Assembly (NCBI GenBank): GCA_013399895.1
Contig: VXBA01003287.1
Coordinates: 155,781 to 219,780, forward strand
Length of the DNA stretch: 64,000 nucleotides
Source of the DNA: Serilophus lunatus
Lineage: Eukaryota > Chordata > Aves > Passeriformes > Eurylaimidae
Reading direction: 5' to 3'
This document shows positions 1 to 15,000 of this stretch, piece after piece. The notes under the pieces were generated by a model. That model was given only the letters and a program-made list of their open reading frames with translations. It did no database searches and was not told where the DNA came from. Position numbers and translations under genes: made by a program. Numbering within the stretch: position 1 is the first letter of the stretch; each line of letters begins with the position of its first letter.

Positions 1-3000
1 TTAGGGCTCTCTCAATCTGGTGAAGATCCTCACCTGAAGATCACATGTTTTGTACTGCAAGAAGTAAGAACTGGACTTAGTCGAGGTCACAAGATACTAG
101 TAGAAAATAAACCCAACTTTTCTTCTGATGTTCAGTGCTGTGGCATTTAAAGGTTACTATTTTAAGCATAACATCATAAAAAGTAGTCTTAGGGCAAAAG
201 TAGTGCTATGAAAGCAGATTTCTTTTTTCACTGAAGTCCAATTGGGGCAGTTTAAGTGTAAGAAATATGCAACATACATATTAGCAAAGCATAATTTAGG
301 ATTCTGTCATCTGTGTCTAACTGTCTAGATCAGGTATTCTGTTCAGTTAAGCAGTAGGCCAGCTATTACAGGTATACAGCTATTACAGCTACTATATAAA
401 TATTTGGAGCTTGGATAGATTTCAAAAGTACTAACAGAATTTGCTTTTCTAGTCTGCCAGATGACACAATAATTTTTCACCTACTATATGTGGACAACAA
501 ACAATACCTTTTCAGCTCTAAACTTGAAGATCTTTAGTTATTTCTGTAAATTTATTGATTTCAACATAAAGGCATAACTGTTGGACTTGTTATAGAAAGT
601 GATAGAGTACATAATTAACAATCGGGATTGTTAACTTTTGTCTTTTGTTCTTTCAATGACTTATATTAGTCCATGAAAATCATTTTCTTATCTTTCCAAC
701 TGCATTCCACAACTTTTAATTACTTTCCAGATTATAATACTTTAAATAAGCAGTATTATAAGTAACATAACCTCTTTCTAGATATGAGAATTTTCACATG
801 CCAATCTGAATAAAACAGTATTGAACAAATCTGTCCTTCATCAATTACACCGTATAGTTGTGTTTTCTTGAATCTGGGTCAATAATAAAAGAAGTAATTA
901 ATTACTTTGCTTCAAGTTGACAGTCTTGATGTCTTCCTCCCGCTGTTTTTAGCTTAGAATTTTGTTTGTGTCAGGGGGAACATGTAGATTCAAGATTAAG
1001 GAGTAAAACCTGTCTTCTAAAATATTACCTGACAAATGTGCATAATAGAGTATCCCCTCCCTGCTCTTTTCACTAGCTCTGGTCTCGTTGCTATTTGCCT
1101 CCTATTGAACTTCTATCATAAACTGAACTTATATAACTCAGTTGTAAATATTAAGAAATGTCAAGCATTGTTTATGTATTGGTTTTGTCAGGAAGTGTCA
1201 GGTGAATGTTGCTTTTTACCTAGATGTTTTGAAATACAGGCATACAGCACAATATCTTACTTGTTTTAAGATATTAGGTCTTCCATATAATGTTACAGAC
1301 AGATATATTAGATTCAGCTTCTATTAAAAATGGCATGTTTAAATATTAAGAAAAAGGCATAGTCAATAAAATGGAACTGGTTTCACCAAGTAACTTCATA
1401 GAGAAAAAGACATATAACATCAAAGTCCAATTTTTAATATATATTTACAGATATAATCAAATTTGTTTGAACTCAGAGAATAATTGCCTCCATAAAGTTC
1501 CTTTGCTTGCTTTCAGAAATAAGTTTTTTCAAAGATAATAAGGTTAACAGTCATTGTCTTTGAATTCCATTGAAGCGAATTCAGTGCTATCAGTCTTCAA
1601 AGTGCTAAGGCAAAAATGTTTGCTCTCCAATGCATCTCTAGAGGCCACAAAGCTCTGTACGGCCTGAAGAAATCATTGTATTGAAGAATAACAGTTTATG
1701 TAAGGGAAAGACAACATAATTTTTAGGACTTTGTCAGGGTGACCACAGGACCATTTGATTACAAGTGTTGCAAAGTTGCAAGGCTTAAACGTATAGTCTT
1801 CTGAGATACGAGCCTGGGTGAACATCCTTGATCAAGGTGACACAATATATACAAGCAGTAATTTGGTTTATTTTACCTGACCCAGAATAGAAATGAGGTT
1901 TTCGTATTACTACAGAAGTGATGTGCTTTTGATTACAAACTCCCTGTAGAGTCCCAGTGTTCTTCAGCCTTCTGCTCTTCAGGTGAGGTCAACACCTCAA
2001 AAGTTCCTGTGGCTCTGTGTTTTCCCCTGAGAGGTGTGTGGGAAGCACAGCTGGTCAAATTTGACATTTTTGACAGAAAACAGAATCTAACATTTAGAAT
2101 TATTTTCAGTTTTATCATCATAGATTTTGATTTCAGCCAGGAAAAAGGTCTGGCAGAACTGGAGGACAGAAGTAGATCGTTAATCTCAGTGGTCCCACCA
2201 GAAAACCTTGGCAAAACACAAATAGGTTACCAGGAATGATAAACTTCCTATGCAACTAAGTTTAAAAATTCAAAATTGGCCTATGCAGGAGATGTTATCA
2301 CAGTTTCGGATCTGGTAGGAAATGAAGTTGTTTATGTAGGGGAAGCTAAATAAATGTTAAGAAAATTGGAAGAAATGATCTAAAGAAATAATTTCTAATA
2401 ATTTTTTTATATCAGACCGTAAGAATAACACTAAAGCTGTCATGAAAAAATACTGTGTTTAGCAAAAAATTTAGCCTTCAGTCTACCTAGTTGGACTCTT
2501 TTTCTACCTTATCTACAATTTTCAGCTGCAACTTAAAAGATGGAGCTGTTAGTAACAGTGCCTTTACCATATAATTAGCTTAAAATATTAACTGAAATGC
2601 AGAAAAAAAGCATTTGCTTTATAATAATGGGTTACAGGTATTCGAGAGGTGAAAGTATTGTGAAGTCATTTTTTTAATTACCAAACTATTGCATAATTAA
2701 GATGTCAAAAATACTTAATTTATTTTGTGGTAACTTGTTACTTCCCTGACAGCTAAATGTATTTTAATGCTAAATTCAACAACACAATATTTAATTTGCT
2801 AATTAATCATAAATGGATTATTTAATCTGTATAAACTGTAATTGCATATTAATATGTAAGAGCTCTTCTGTTCTAATAATGACATCCTATGTCAAACAAA
2901 AATCATTCTAGCTATCGTGTCATTTCAGATTGACCATACTAGTTCTCTACTTGTCTAGTGTCGAAGTAACTATGCATTGAGATAAAATTAAATTTCAGTG

Positions 3001-6000
3001 CAAAAGGGACAAATGTCAATGATTTCAAGGGAATTATTCTTTAATATCTTGAGCCAGCTACTACTATCCTTTGCTCATTATGTAACACCTGTTAAATCCC
3101 TGTAATACCCTTGTTGCTTCTGTCCTTGTTTTTGCTGAAAACACTTTGGCCTGATACACTGCATTATAAGACTAGAAGTATTTTGGTGTTTCAAATGCTT
3201 TATTGAATTGATTTGACAGATTTGAAAGCTCATGTCAACAATCCATTGGATTGACACAAAAACTATTATTGTCCTATATTATTTGTAGGTACTTAGTCTT
3301 TCTGGTGTTCCCATGTCCTAACAGAGTATCTGAATATTATACAATGAAACTGAGTCCTCTAAAGCCTTGCCAGTAGATACTCAGAAAACTGTAAATTAAA
3401 TGTAGAATATAGGAGAATTCAGTTATGTCTGAAATGTAGTCTCTGTGACTGTGTAGTATCTCAATCTTATTTTGTGCAACTGATTCTTTATTCTTCATCT
3501 GTATGTATGTTAACATAATTAAGACAAGATAGATTTCTAGGCTTCTAGAGTTAAGTTCTTGAAAATAAAAATACAAACTACCTCCATCCATTTCTTATGC
3601 CAAAAAAAAAAATCAAAACAAACTCAAATAAAATCCTTTGTTTTGGAAAATAATCAAAGAAATCTTTTGCAAATATTTTTCTCAGCCTAAGGAAGGTAAT
3701 TATTAGTCAAAAAAAAACAAAAAAAAAAGGCTTTCTTACCCAAGAGTTACACCTGAAAGAGCATATGAACTACTCATGGTATCACATTGAGGCTTATGTT
3801 AGAGAAAGGCTGCATCAGGCTCAGTTCTGTTCATGAACTTGCTCTCTTGGACCATGCAGAATGCCACTGATGTTATCAGGGCTCAGGGAGCAGTTAAGCC
3901 AATGAGCTCTGAAAAGATTTATTAATGAAGATCAGAGTCTTAGATGGAGAACACGTGATTTTTGTTGAACAGTTCATCAATTTTTCACAGTTTTGGGGGA
4001 AATACAATGAATGACAAAACACTTAGTGTCACAGCTCATAGATCACAGCTCCTAGAGAATGAAGGCATGAGCAGGATGAGATACTGTAATTACCCACCAA
4101 AGGGCTCCCATCATCAGGAGCACAAACTTTCTGTTACATCTTGAAGTGACATCCGACTGAATTTGGCAGAAAACATAAATTATTTCAGAAGTTTATTTTG
4201 CTACAGTGCAAGAGTGTAGGTTTTTACAGAACAATTCATAGGAATGCTGATGGTTTCTTTTGCCAGTATTTATCAATTTTGGGATGTACTCTTAGACTGT
4301 CGAAAGCATATCCATAGATTTAAATGTATTTGAGTCTTTAACAAGGAATGACCTTTAGCACAGGTGATCTTTTCCTCTAACTACATACTTTTTAAATAGG
4401 TGAGTGCAACATTGATCCCTGTATTTTTCAATTATTAGGCTCATTTAAAATGCTTCATGGTTTAGTTTTTTCTCATGACAATGCCAAAATAAATGCAAGG
4501 ATAACCAAGACAATGGAAGAAGAATACTCTTCTCTTCTATGCCCAGGAAGACTGTCATTGCCTACTGATGCTCCCCCTCAATAGCTGGAGGAAAGAAGAG
4601 TGAATCCCATTTTTCCTAGCAGTAGCACAACTGGAAAGCTCTGACTTATACTACAACCTCTGCTAGGTAGGGCAAAACTTCCACAGCCATGGCAGACAGG
4701 ACAGTGAATAAAATAGGCGTTGAGATAGGAAATTAAATAAATGGGATTATCTTTAATAGCATCACTTGGTAGGGCACAAATCCGAGGATGAAAACTCCTA
4801 TGACAAATTAAAAAAGTAACCAAATTAACTAGTGATGTGACAGATCTAAAGAAATGGAAATTAAGTTCATAATTGGTCAGAAATTTGCCTTTCTGGAGTT
4901 AAAAGTTTAATGGAAGCAATTGACTAAGGATTGCCTTTAACTCATCAAATATGAAACGTAATACTATGTAAGCTTAAAGAGTAATTTTTACTAAATATGC
5001 TTAATATGGAAGACTTGCTAGAATGCACATTTTTGCTGGCTTGTCCAAACCTAGAAGCAGTGTAAAACTCAGATTTATTTTTTTTCTCACCTGAGACATG
5101 TGAAATACCGTAGTTTTTTTCTTATGCTGAGCAAAGTAGAGAATTGAACTTTTGGAATGCTAATTCCAGAAGCTTTCAGTTTGTTAAAGGATTTTATATT
5201 TCCTGATGGACTTCATCTTTAAATAAAAGCATGTAACATCTATAAATGTTTCTGTTCAGCTTGCTAAACTGCCTTTTTATCTGTGGAGATTTTATGGAGG
5301 AATATTTCTCAATTCTGCTTGTTACTTGGTAGAAGATACCTCCTAGATGAGGCCCATGATAAGGCTTGCTAGGAGGGAAGGATGCACTGCGCTGGAGAAG
5401 AGGAAATCTTCAATGGATTTAAGGCTCAGAAGTAAGTACGGTAACTTGAATTAGACATATCTCATAGGGCAAGGGCCTGCTAAGAAAATATTGAATGTAT
5501 TTTGTATCAGTTCTATTGATAAAGAATTATAAGCCTAAACTATACATATATTCAAAAATAAATGATGAGGTGGAAAATGTTAACCAGTTACATTTTATTT
5601 GTTTAATAAATCCTCATATTAAACTACCTCTTGCTGGATACCAATGTTGTATTTAATGTTATTACTTTTGACAAGCAGTAGAAACTCTTGAATGTGAATT
5701 AGGTTCATTGACAGAATGTATTCAGGAACTGCTGTCCCTAGAACAGTAATTTTAACACATCCAGCGTGTGCATTACATTAGTTTTAATTCATATAGAATA
5801 ATTCCAGTCATTTACAGTAAATATTGAAAGCAATTTAAAACATATGCCTCATAAACTGTCTGCCATAATCCATGTAGATTCTTTGCTACAGCACAGATGC
5901 TTATGAGCAGGATGCTAAAGAACAGTTTAAGTACATTTTTGCATCTACTGAAAATCTTTAAATGTTTCTGACTTCCGTGTACCACATAGAACTATAAGCC

Positions 6001-9000
6001 TGAGTCTTTCTTTTTAAAGCCCCTAAATGGCTTTTGTGTGATTCTAGCAGCAGGTATGAACTGTCTTTTTGGGGATTAGCTACCACAATATCATATCACT
6101 AGTTGAAACGGACAAATACACTGAGTTCACTCCATGACAATTGGAAACCTTCGTTGGTGAATCCATTCTTTCGTGGGTGTGTCATGCATTCCAATAACCA
6201 TGACAAATTATTTGTAGTTCTGTATATATAATATATATGTATTTCTATGACATTTGTCCATGGTAATTCTACAGAATGTGTCGTTCTCTGATTGTATCTT
6301 GAATATTCACCTTGTCTCTTTGCTAGCGCATACAACACGCTATCTTCACATGATACAGCTTTAATCTATAAAACTCATTAAAAATTCTCCTTGAATTGTG
6401 AAAAATAAAATGTTTCCTATATTTGTAGTAAAAGCTACCATCACAAAGTCTTCACTTGACTGTGAATCTTTCTTTTTTCTATGAAAAAGAAATCTGAAGA
6501 AAGATGATGAGTATAAACTAATTGAAAAAGTAGAAAGAAGAGACATGAATCATATGATGATGCTCATTCCCTTTCTGGGTACTAACTAAGTTGTTTTAAT
6601 TTTTTTCTTTAATTTTCTTCTTAAGTTGGTAGCAGAAAATCTGATCTCAGTACTCTAGCCTGTAAAAGAACACAATAAAATTATGTTCTTTGTCCTGGAA
6701 ATGTGAGAAAAAAAGCCAAATTATTGAAAAGAACAAATTTCACAGGGAGCATGTAAGAGTGCACACATGCACATATATACAGGTATATATACACATACAC
6801 ACGGATATTTTTATATATATATCTATGCATATAAATTCAAAGATAACTACAGAACAGTGTACTGTACTTGAACAGTGGGCCAGCTCCATCTGACTGTGTT
6901 TTGACTTCCAGCTGCATCACTTAGGGAACTACAATATGGATAACAATTACATCTGGATCTCAACCGTGGGACTTAATTTTGTTCCCATTGTGGGGTAATA
7001 GGGTTCATCTGCAGCAACTTTAGAGATACAAGTGAACTCACAATGTGACAAACTGTGTGTTGTTTGCATGAACAAGTCTACTTCTTTTTCTAAGCTACAA
7101 CAGGACACCCATTCTCAGACTTTCAGACTTTTTCTTTCAATGTTTATTCTTCACCTGAGAAGGTGGAAGCCTGTTGATTTCTTACAAAGGAACTATGTAA
7201 AAGACTTAATCCTGCTTCCTGTAGAGGTCAGTTGGAGTTTTGCATTTGATTTAATGGAAAGAAAACTGGTCTCCAGTTGAACAGAAAACAATAATTCACT
7301 TTACAGTGAAAATTTATATCCTGCAAAAAAGGAGTATCCATTATTAAAAGGGACTGACATAGGGTTCACTGAGCAATTTTAGTAGATCATTACATTTATT
7401 ACTCTTTTTTTTTCTTTTATGCAAGAAAAACTGAGAGTGACTTTAGTAAGAGTTTTTCTTACTTAGAGAGTACAGAACTGAGTTCTTAGTTGAAAAAGAA
7501 AGCAACATTAATGATTTCCATATGACATTGCATAAACCTCATTCATATGTTTTTGATTTAATGGATTATAAAACAGAAAACAAAAATATTCTCTGTAACT
7601 TTTTGTGAGAAGCAGAAATGCCTTAAAAATCACAGATGAGAACAACTGTATTTTAGTTAGATGTGTAGTAATTGTTTGAACCCTGGAAATCACTTCTACA
7701 AAATAGTCTCTTGTTCTTTTTATTCAGTCTATCTGTCTTACATGCTGTTTCCATTCTCTTGTCTTCGCCTTTATTATTTCCAAAAACCCTGTGGGGATAT
7801 TATGTCAGCACTTCTTGACCTCATGTGGTGAAGTTGTCAATGTTGAATTAAGCATTTTTTAATATAATCATATCAATCCCATACAGAGATCTTTGTGAAA
7901 CACTAGGTCATGTAGTAAGTAGGGTAACATTGTAACTGAACTAAAGTGAGAATGTGGGAGCTTACAAATAATATACACTTGTTACATAAGTTGTGACTCT
8001 ACAAATTGTGTTCATCTCTTAGTTTCATGCAGAAATTCTTAAGCACAGACAAAATCCCCTGCCCAAAGAGAAAAGACTGCAAAGACAGCAAGATTAAAAA
8101 TCAAAATCAAGCCTTTTACTACTAAATCTGTAAATGATATTAGCAGCATCTGAAAATATAAAGTTTTTAACTTCAAATAAAAATCTTACCAGAGTGTATT
8201 ATAACCCACTCCTGCAAGGACAGTTGTCCGAAGTGGACTTCTACTTTGATCCTGGTATCTGGGATTTGAAATTATGTGTACTCTCTAACTCAAGTTTCCC
8301 CTCATGGCCATATTTGTGTTTCTTTGCCAGATAGCAGTTGCTGGAGAGCATGAAAACAGTTGCAATTTTTGCATTTAGTGTATTCAAAATTTAGGCTGTA
8401 ATTTACCTACATGTGAACCATGTAAAACAGTGTAAGCCTTAAATCATGATACAAGAAATTAAGACTTTTTTCCATATTTGTTTAACGAACTGTGCTGTGT
8501 CGTCCTCTTACTGATGAAGTGAGGAAGAAAACGTGAATATGATAGTCTTTTAATAGTCATACTGGACTAGCAATTTTGTAGCAAACATGCTATGACTGGA
8601 GATTTAGGTCAGTGGGTCAGGAATTACTCATTTAGAGAAAAAAGATTGGCACTGCCTGACAAGGCTGTAAAATTTATCATCAAAAGTTGAAGCAGACATA
8701 TATAAACCCCATAAATAATGAAAACTGAAATGAAATAAATGATTAAGAAAATGGAAATACCTCCAGGCCTCTTCCCTTGAATTCCTACATTTTTAAGAAC
8801 ATTGTCAACACTTGAGGAAGAAAAAGGAGTCAGTAGAATGAGATGAATAAGAAATCAACATTTCATACCTACAAAATGCAGTTTACTCACTATCTATAAT
8901 CTAAATATTTTCCTGAGTACATCAACCTCTTTATCTCCAAAGTAAAGTTAGAGTTACCTCTATCGTACCTCCAGGCCTTTGACCTGATCATCTCTCTCCT

Positions 9001-9602
9001 TTCTTTGGATGGTGCCCTGGTGTCCTCCCTCAGTATGGTTGTTCTCTGCAATGAGGCACTCTGGAGCACTGCCTTTTGAAGCTAGCAGAAAGAAATGAAA
9101 TGATTCATGCAAGAAATTTTGTAGTGAAGGGACATGGATGTGGTTATTAGAGTCCCATCTCTTACAATTCCTCTAAAATCCTGAAATTCCAGACGAGTGG
9201 TATGACCCCTGACATATTGGTCTTCTAATACTGAACTTTTCACTTGCTATTGATGAGGAATTCTGCTTCTTTATCTTGATTTTAAAAGACTTATTTGATC
9301 AGCGCAAGTAATCAACTTAGAGATCCCCCACTTCTATACTTTTAGAGATTGTTAGAAGTTCTGTCTTCTCTGTTTTGGATTGCTGATACAGGAGCAAATA
9401 GGGATCAGAGACAGCAGATCTAGGTGATGCTTCCTGAGTGTTAGTCATGTTAATGATTGTGTTTTAGCTGTAGTTTTAACTGTACTCGCCTTCATTTTAG
9501 GCAGATGGGACCTCACAGAATAAATTAGAAACTGTAAACCATTATGTAAATTTGATAGAAGACATAATCATTTTACACTGAGAACAATCAATCACTACAA
9601 CA
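1..9602. other. AT-rich unique sequence, no gene recognised
   Basis: I see no convincing exon, RNA gene or young transposon here. The sequence is AT-rich with scattered A and T runs (for example near 3600-3620 and 3709-3730). Open frames are all short, at most 93 codons, and show no recognisable motif. It could be intergenic or intronic. Old, highly diverged repeats would not be visible to me by eye. Confidence 0.6.
6762..6832. repeat. AT/CA dinucleotide-rich microsatellite
   Basis: Interrupted runs of TA and CA units (acatatatac, tatatacacatacacac, ttatatatatat). It is an imperfect dinucleotide tract and probably length-variable. No function is implied. Confidence 0.7.
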
Positions 9603-9751
9603 ACCTCTTCAGGGTCATGGTGGAGTCCTGGTCACTGGAGATTTTGAGGCATGATTAGTTAGGGTGCTGGATAATCTCTTCCCTTGGAAGTATGGATTAG
9701 ATGGACTTGTGAGGTTCTTTCCAACTGGAGCTTTTCTATGATTCTACCATT
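9603..9751 (+). mobile_element. CR1 LINE 3' end, old fragment
   Basis: The segment matches the general shape of an avian CR1 3' end on the forward strand: a diverged 'GGTGGAGTC..GTC.CTGGAG' block followed by 'TTAGATGGACTTG', 'GGTTCTTTCCAACT' and a terminal 'TCTATGATTCTA' tail. CR1 copies are usually cut short at the 5' end and keep the 3' end, as here. No coding capacity remains. Divergence from the other copies in this window suggests an old insertion. The tail runs into a TA/CA microsatellite. Confidence 0.75.
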
Positions 9752-9752
9752 A

Positions 9753-9753
9753 C

Positions 9754-9788
<35 letters not shown>
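9753..9788. repeat. (TA)n(CA)n microsatellite at CR1 tail
   Basis: About 13 TA units followed by about 5 CA units directly after the tail of the CR1 fragment. CR1 elements end in a short tandem repeat rather than poly(A), so a microsatellite growing from the tail is plausible. Confidence 0.85.
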
Positions 9789-11999
9789 TAAAATTGAAAA
9801 AAACCTGTATAGATAAAGATAACATATATAAATTCTGTATATATAAATTAAAATAGGGCAAAATCCCACAAAAGATAAAACTCAGTAAGAGCAACCTCTG
9901 TCATTGAAATATTGTCTTAATGTTGATAGTAAGTCATCAAGGCATTCAAAATTAGAGGTGAGGGGCTTATCTTTGACATCTCTATTCATTGCCCTCCACA
10001 CTTGATTCACCTAGAATTCCCAGCAAAGCAGACTAGGAGCTTGTGCCCCACCCAGTAGCAAGAAGCCTTTGAAGTCTCTAGAGGTACATGCTGATTTTCT
10101 AGATGGGTTTTTCCTTTCTAGGTAGACATACAAATTCTATGTAAACCTCTGAGTCCTTTTGCAGGAATGCAGTACTGTTTACTCCACCTAAAAGTAGAAG
10201 TAGTTGCTCATTATATAGAGTTGAAAAAATGTGTATGCCTGTCCCCCCTTGAACGACATAATTAGAAAATTAAACGGAAAAATAGCATACCATTTATTTC
10301 CTGGGGTAAACTCCAGGGCCGTTTTACATATATATTCTGGTATCTTATTGCTGCTGAAAAATTACTGTGAGGCTTTTCTAGCACATAGATAAAGTGATAA
10401 CACAAGATCAACTAAAAAGTAAATAACTTGGATCTACATTCAGAAAAACATTATTCACCAGCTACTATCCCCCAAATCCTCACACTGTGATGGAAAGAAA
10501 TAAAGATTTCAAAAATGCAGCAAAAAATTTTGGATTCTATCGCTTTCTCTTTTTGAACAAATAAGAAAAGTTTCACTATTAACCACTATTGGGTAAATCC
10601 TAAAAAATTAGAATGACCAGTGGATTTTGACAGTGAATTAAATAGTTCAAGAAAATATGTTACCTTTTTTTAGATACAAACTTGCTGTCTGTTTTAAAAT
10701 TCTTATCTTTCCAGAAGGAAATACAATTTCAAGTCAGTAGTAAAATTGATATTATTTCAGACTCCTCCATTCTGATATTGATTTAAAACTAGGCAAGTAT
10801 AAATAAAAAATATTTGCAAATTCAGCTTTTAGGGGAAACATGTATTTGTAAAAATTGTCTCAGGTCAGTGTGTACTAAGAAGACAGCTGTATTTTTCCAC
10901 TTCTGTTCTTCTGACTTGTTTCCAAACTACATTTGATGAAAGTTCTTTAAGGCGGCTTTGTAATTTTTACAATACCTTTGAGGAAATCACATTTTTAATG
11001 GGAAAGTATTTCTACTTCTTGAACTATTCCTTGTACAAGTATGTAAACTTTTTACAATATAACCTAAATCCATGTCTATATCTAGGAAGAAGTGTATAAG
11101 TCCAGAAAAAGAACAGAAACTGAACATGAAGGATCATCATAACATCATAACATTTGACTTCTAATGCCTGTTCTGGTGTCACCACCTCCCACTGGCTACA
11201 ATACTCTTCCTTCTGAGGAAATAGAGAGTTGAATTTTAAACTAAGTATAAGGATAATCTGAACTTGGTAATTCCTATAAGATCCAGCACTTAATGGACAA
11301 CACTGAGATTGGAATGTGAACTATACATATTGTGTTAACAGAGTTTGGAATGTACTGAATAAGACTTGATATGCTTAGGCAGATGGGAATCCAATTTGTG
11401 AACCTGCATTTGAAGGCCGTTATTTTCACCATAAACACAAGTACAATATAAAAACAAGAAGTTCTATTGTTAACATCCTCATACTTCTGCCAAGAAAATT
11501 TGGAATTGCAAGAAAACAAAAAATAAGAGACATGATTTAAGATGTTAAATATCCTTTCTGTCTGCTCTGTGGGCTTCAGCTTGAGATATGAAGGTGGCTG
11601 CCAATGCTCCAAAACACAGCAAAAATCAAGCAATGAAATGGATTATAGTCTTTTTCCTAGGTGTTTCAGTTCAGCAAATGGCCTGGATGTTGGAACAAGA
11701 TACAAACCCAGTAATTCTGCTTTTATATAATCACGCTATGTGTGTATGTGTACATATATGATCTATTAGTCAGAAAAGAGAACCTCTTGTTAAGTCATGA
11801 CTTTTTCTGTCTTTGCATTCAGATTTCACTTAGAGAAAAAAATGGCAGGATTTAGCTTTCTTACTGTCATTTCAGAAAAAAAGTTCTTGTTTGAAGAATG
11901 GCACCTGGTGACAATGGGTTTACCCAGTGAGTCAGAGCACAGACAATAACTGTTGTAAGGTCCCAGGATTCTAGGTAGCTACTTTAAAGATAAATTAGG

Positions 12000-12015
12000 A
12001 AAAAAAAAAAAAAAN
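12000..12015. repeat. Poly(A) run ending in an N
   Basis: Fifteen A residues followed by a single ambiguous base. The N at the end of a homopolymer suggests an unresolved length call in the assembly. I could not identify a retrocopy upstream that would make this a poly(A) tail. Confidence 0.8.
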
Positions 12016-15000
12016 ACCTCCATAAGATCCACAGGTTTGTTCATATGGGTTTAGCTATGGGATTGGGGTACAAAATTGTGTCATTTTTGCATGTCCTTAT
12101 AGATGGTTAGACGGTCTGCAAAACAATCTCTCTTTGTCCAGGTACTCTTTTTTTAGTTTAGTTACCTGTATAAGTTGTATTGCTATCACAACTCATATAG
12201 AAAATCTAAACACTAAATTATACTTTAGAACTGGTCTCACTTGTACAAAGTGCCAAAATGACTTGTGCCCAGACCACAGAGGAAGTCTAGGGCAGAAAAG
12301 AACAGAATTTTTATTTCCTACAACCGTGTCCAGTCCTTGAACCACAGGTATAGCTTCACGTTTCACTGTTATTGTCAAAACTGCAGTCAAGCTTGAATGT
12401 TTTAGTAATTAGAAATGGGTAATTTGTAAAAGAATTAAACGTTAAACTATTGAAATAAACTTGCAAAAAAGGGATTTTGGGCATCACGAACACCACTTGT
12501 ATTCACTAATTATTGCTAATTATGCAACTGAACCTCCTTAGAATGGTTTTTCTGAGAAATCAAGCCATGGAGTGGGCATGTGTCATACATAAATTTTCTG
12601 TAACGTAACATCCTGCTGTGACACTCAGAAAAAAAAGAAAAATTCCCCATCTAGGATAAAACATTAAATCACTGGGGAAAAAAACCCATTTCTGATATGA
12701 GAGAAGGGCATCTTTTTACTTTAAAATTTTTGACCTGAGTGGATCATTTCACCCATTTTTCTTGGGTAAAAACTGATAAACTCATTTAGATATTAAGAAA
12801 TACAAAAATATTTTGGTCCTCTGTAACAAACTCTGAGAAAAAAACCACATTAACAACATTAATAAATAATTACATAAAAACTGATGTTCACCTCTCAATG
12901 ACTTAACTTCTTTCTTCTCTTTTTAGCTGGATCAATGTAAATTAAACCACTAAATTCAGTTTAGGCTAAAGAAGTGTCTTATATATATCATGAGTTAAGA
13001 GCTTCTGCTGTGTACAAAAACATGTTTGTCATGTATTTCAAAGATATTTAACCTTAATTTCTGTAAAAAAATAATTTTTCTTAAAATAATATTTTAATGT
13101 ATCTTAGAGTAGCTGTATGGCCTTTTTTGCTTATCACTAAATCTTACCTCACTTGTTGGCACTTTCCTTCCCCTTGGAAAACTACGACATACATATTTAT
13201 TGCAGTTCACAGTTTTTTTGTTTCATCTGTCACTAAGTCTCGTTACACAAGTGCAGAAGTATGCAACAATGAAAAATAATGGCAAGAAAACACTTAGATG
13301 AACATTTCCAAGGCTGCAAGAGAGTTTGGTCTGGCATGAGAGAAAAGAATGAAGATTCAGGTCATGGGAGTAAAATGGGTTCCTTTTTTTTTTTCTAAAC
13401 AGTTTTCTCCTCTTCTTAATGATACCCCAAAAATCCCAACTAATAACATAAAATATTATGCCACTGTGTCAGTGAATTTATGTACACTTGCATTCCGGGA
13501 GCTGCTGCAACTAAGAGAAACCACTATTATTTTGTAAGGCCAAAGTTCACTGATACTTTAAGGAATTACACAACGTAACTAGTAAGAAAAATAAGTTTGC
13601 AGTTTTCAGTTTAATAAAACGCATTATTGGACTTTTAACCAAGGTAAAGTTGTTAGATTTTGCTTTTGATGTGTATACAAGTGACAGTCATTTTTCATAT
13701 CCCTACTAAAAGCTCAGTTCTAAGGAAAAAGAATGCCACTCCAATGGATGTGAATACATATGAGACTGCCTTTGCACTTTTTCTTCAGGGAAAAAATCAA
13801 GGTCATCCACTATAATCAGCTGCAACAAGTGGAGTTTGGGCATTGATTTCAGCTGTGCGTTGCCTGCTAGCAGCTAGTACAAGGGTCACCTGGCACACTA
13901 GTGAAAGGACTTTCTGTGTGCACTTATCTCTTCCACTTCCTTCTCATACAAAGCCAGATAAAGTATCTTAGAGTTGCTTGATTTCTTCTGCCTGACTAGA
14001 GAGACACAGAAATACAAAAGTTAGAAAGATTTCAAAAAGTGTTTTAGGAGCAAACATCCTATGCTTTTAATTTACTATCCTTTATTTCAGTCCAGACACT
14101 AACGGTACTTTTGTGAAGGGGCTTAGATACATGTTAGCAAGTCAAAATAGCATGAACAGAAAATTTTTGAACAAATCTAGACTGAAAATTCACAGACCTA
14201 CCTCTGTTGCACTACTTTCTGAGTATTTCAGCAGTACACAAATCTCCTTATCTCTGAGACAGTTCTGTATAGGACTCTACTACCTTTCATGCTCTCCTCA
14301 TTCACTATAAAGCTAACAGTTTTTACCTTTTTTTCTTCTCTCTTCAAGAAGGAGATAATGAACTTCTAATGCTAAAATATACAAATATGGAGGACCAGAC
14401 AAAATGGTAGATGGATGACTGAAGAGCTGAAAACCAAGTTGAAACAGTCTTTTAATATTTCAAATAACATAGATATAGATAAAGATTCATGTGGCATTAA
14501 CCAAAAAACAAATTATACTGTTTGTGGGTTTTTTTGTGATTTTGCCACTCTATTATTCTTTTTTTTTTAATGCAAAAGCCTGTTCCAAAAAGAAATTCCT
14601 GTCCAAATGTTGACACAAGTATCCAGGCAGCTAGAAACCCAAAGATGCACATCACTGACTCCAGCAGGGCTTGTGTGCAAAAACACTGTTGCAGAGCTGA
14701 GCTGTAGCATTCAGCACTGGAATGGCTAAGGACACATTGGGAACGTCTTGAAGTTGAAGCTGCCTAGATATGTTTGAACTATTAGTGGGTTAGCACAGAA
14801 AGTAGAAGAGGCTACTTAAGCATTTCTTAGCCTGTTCAAGTTGTTTAGCAAGTTCAGCCAAAGTTAAATGTTATGTTCAATGCACTTGAAGTTTTATATG
14901 TGATATGGGGATAGATACATGTAGAGTTGTGCTACTTTCTGCTTGTATTCAGCAATTGCAAGCGTTCTTTTGCTTATTATCTAAAGCTGGTCTCCATGGG

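Noticed and set aside
1..20. TTAGGG at the first bases as telomeric repeat
   Set aside because: A single unit without tandem copies.
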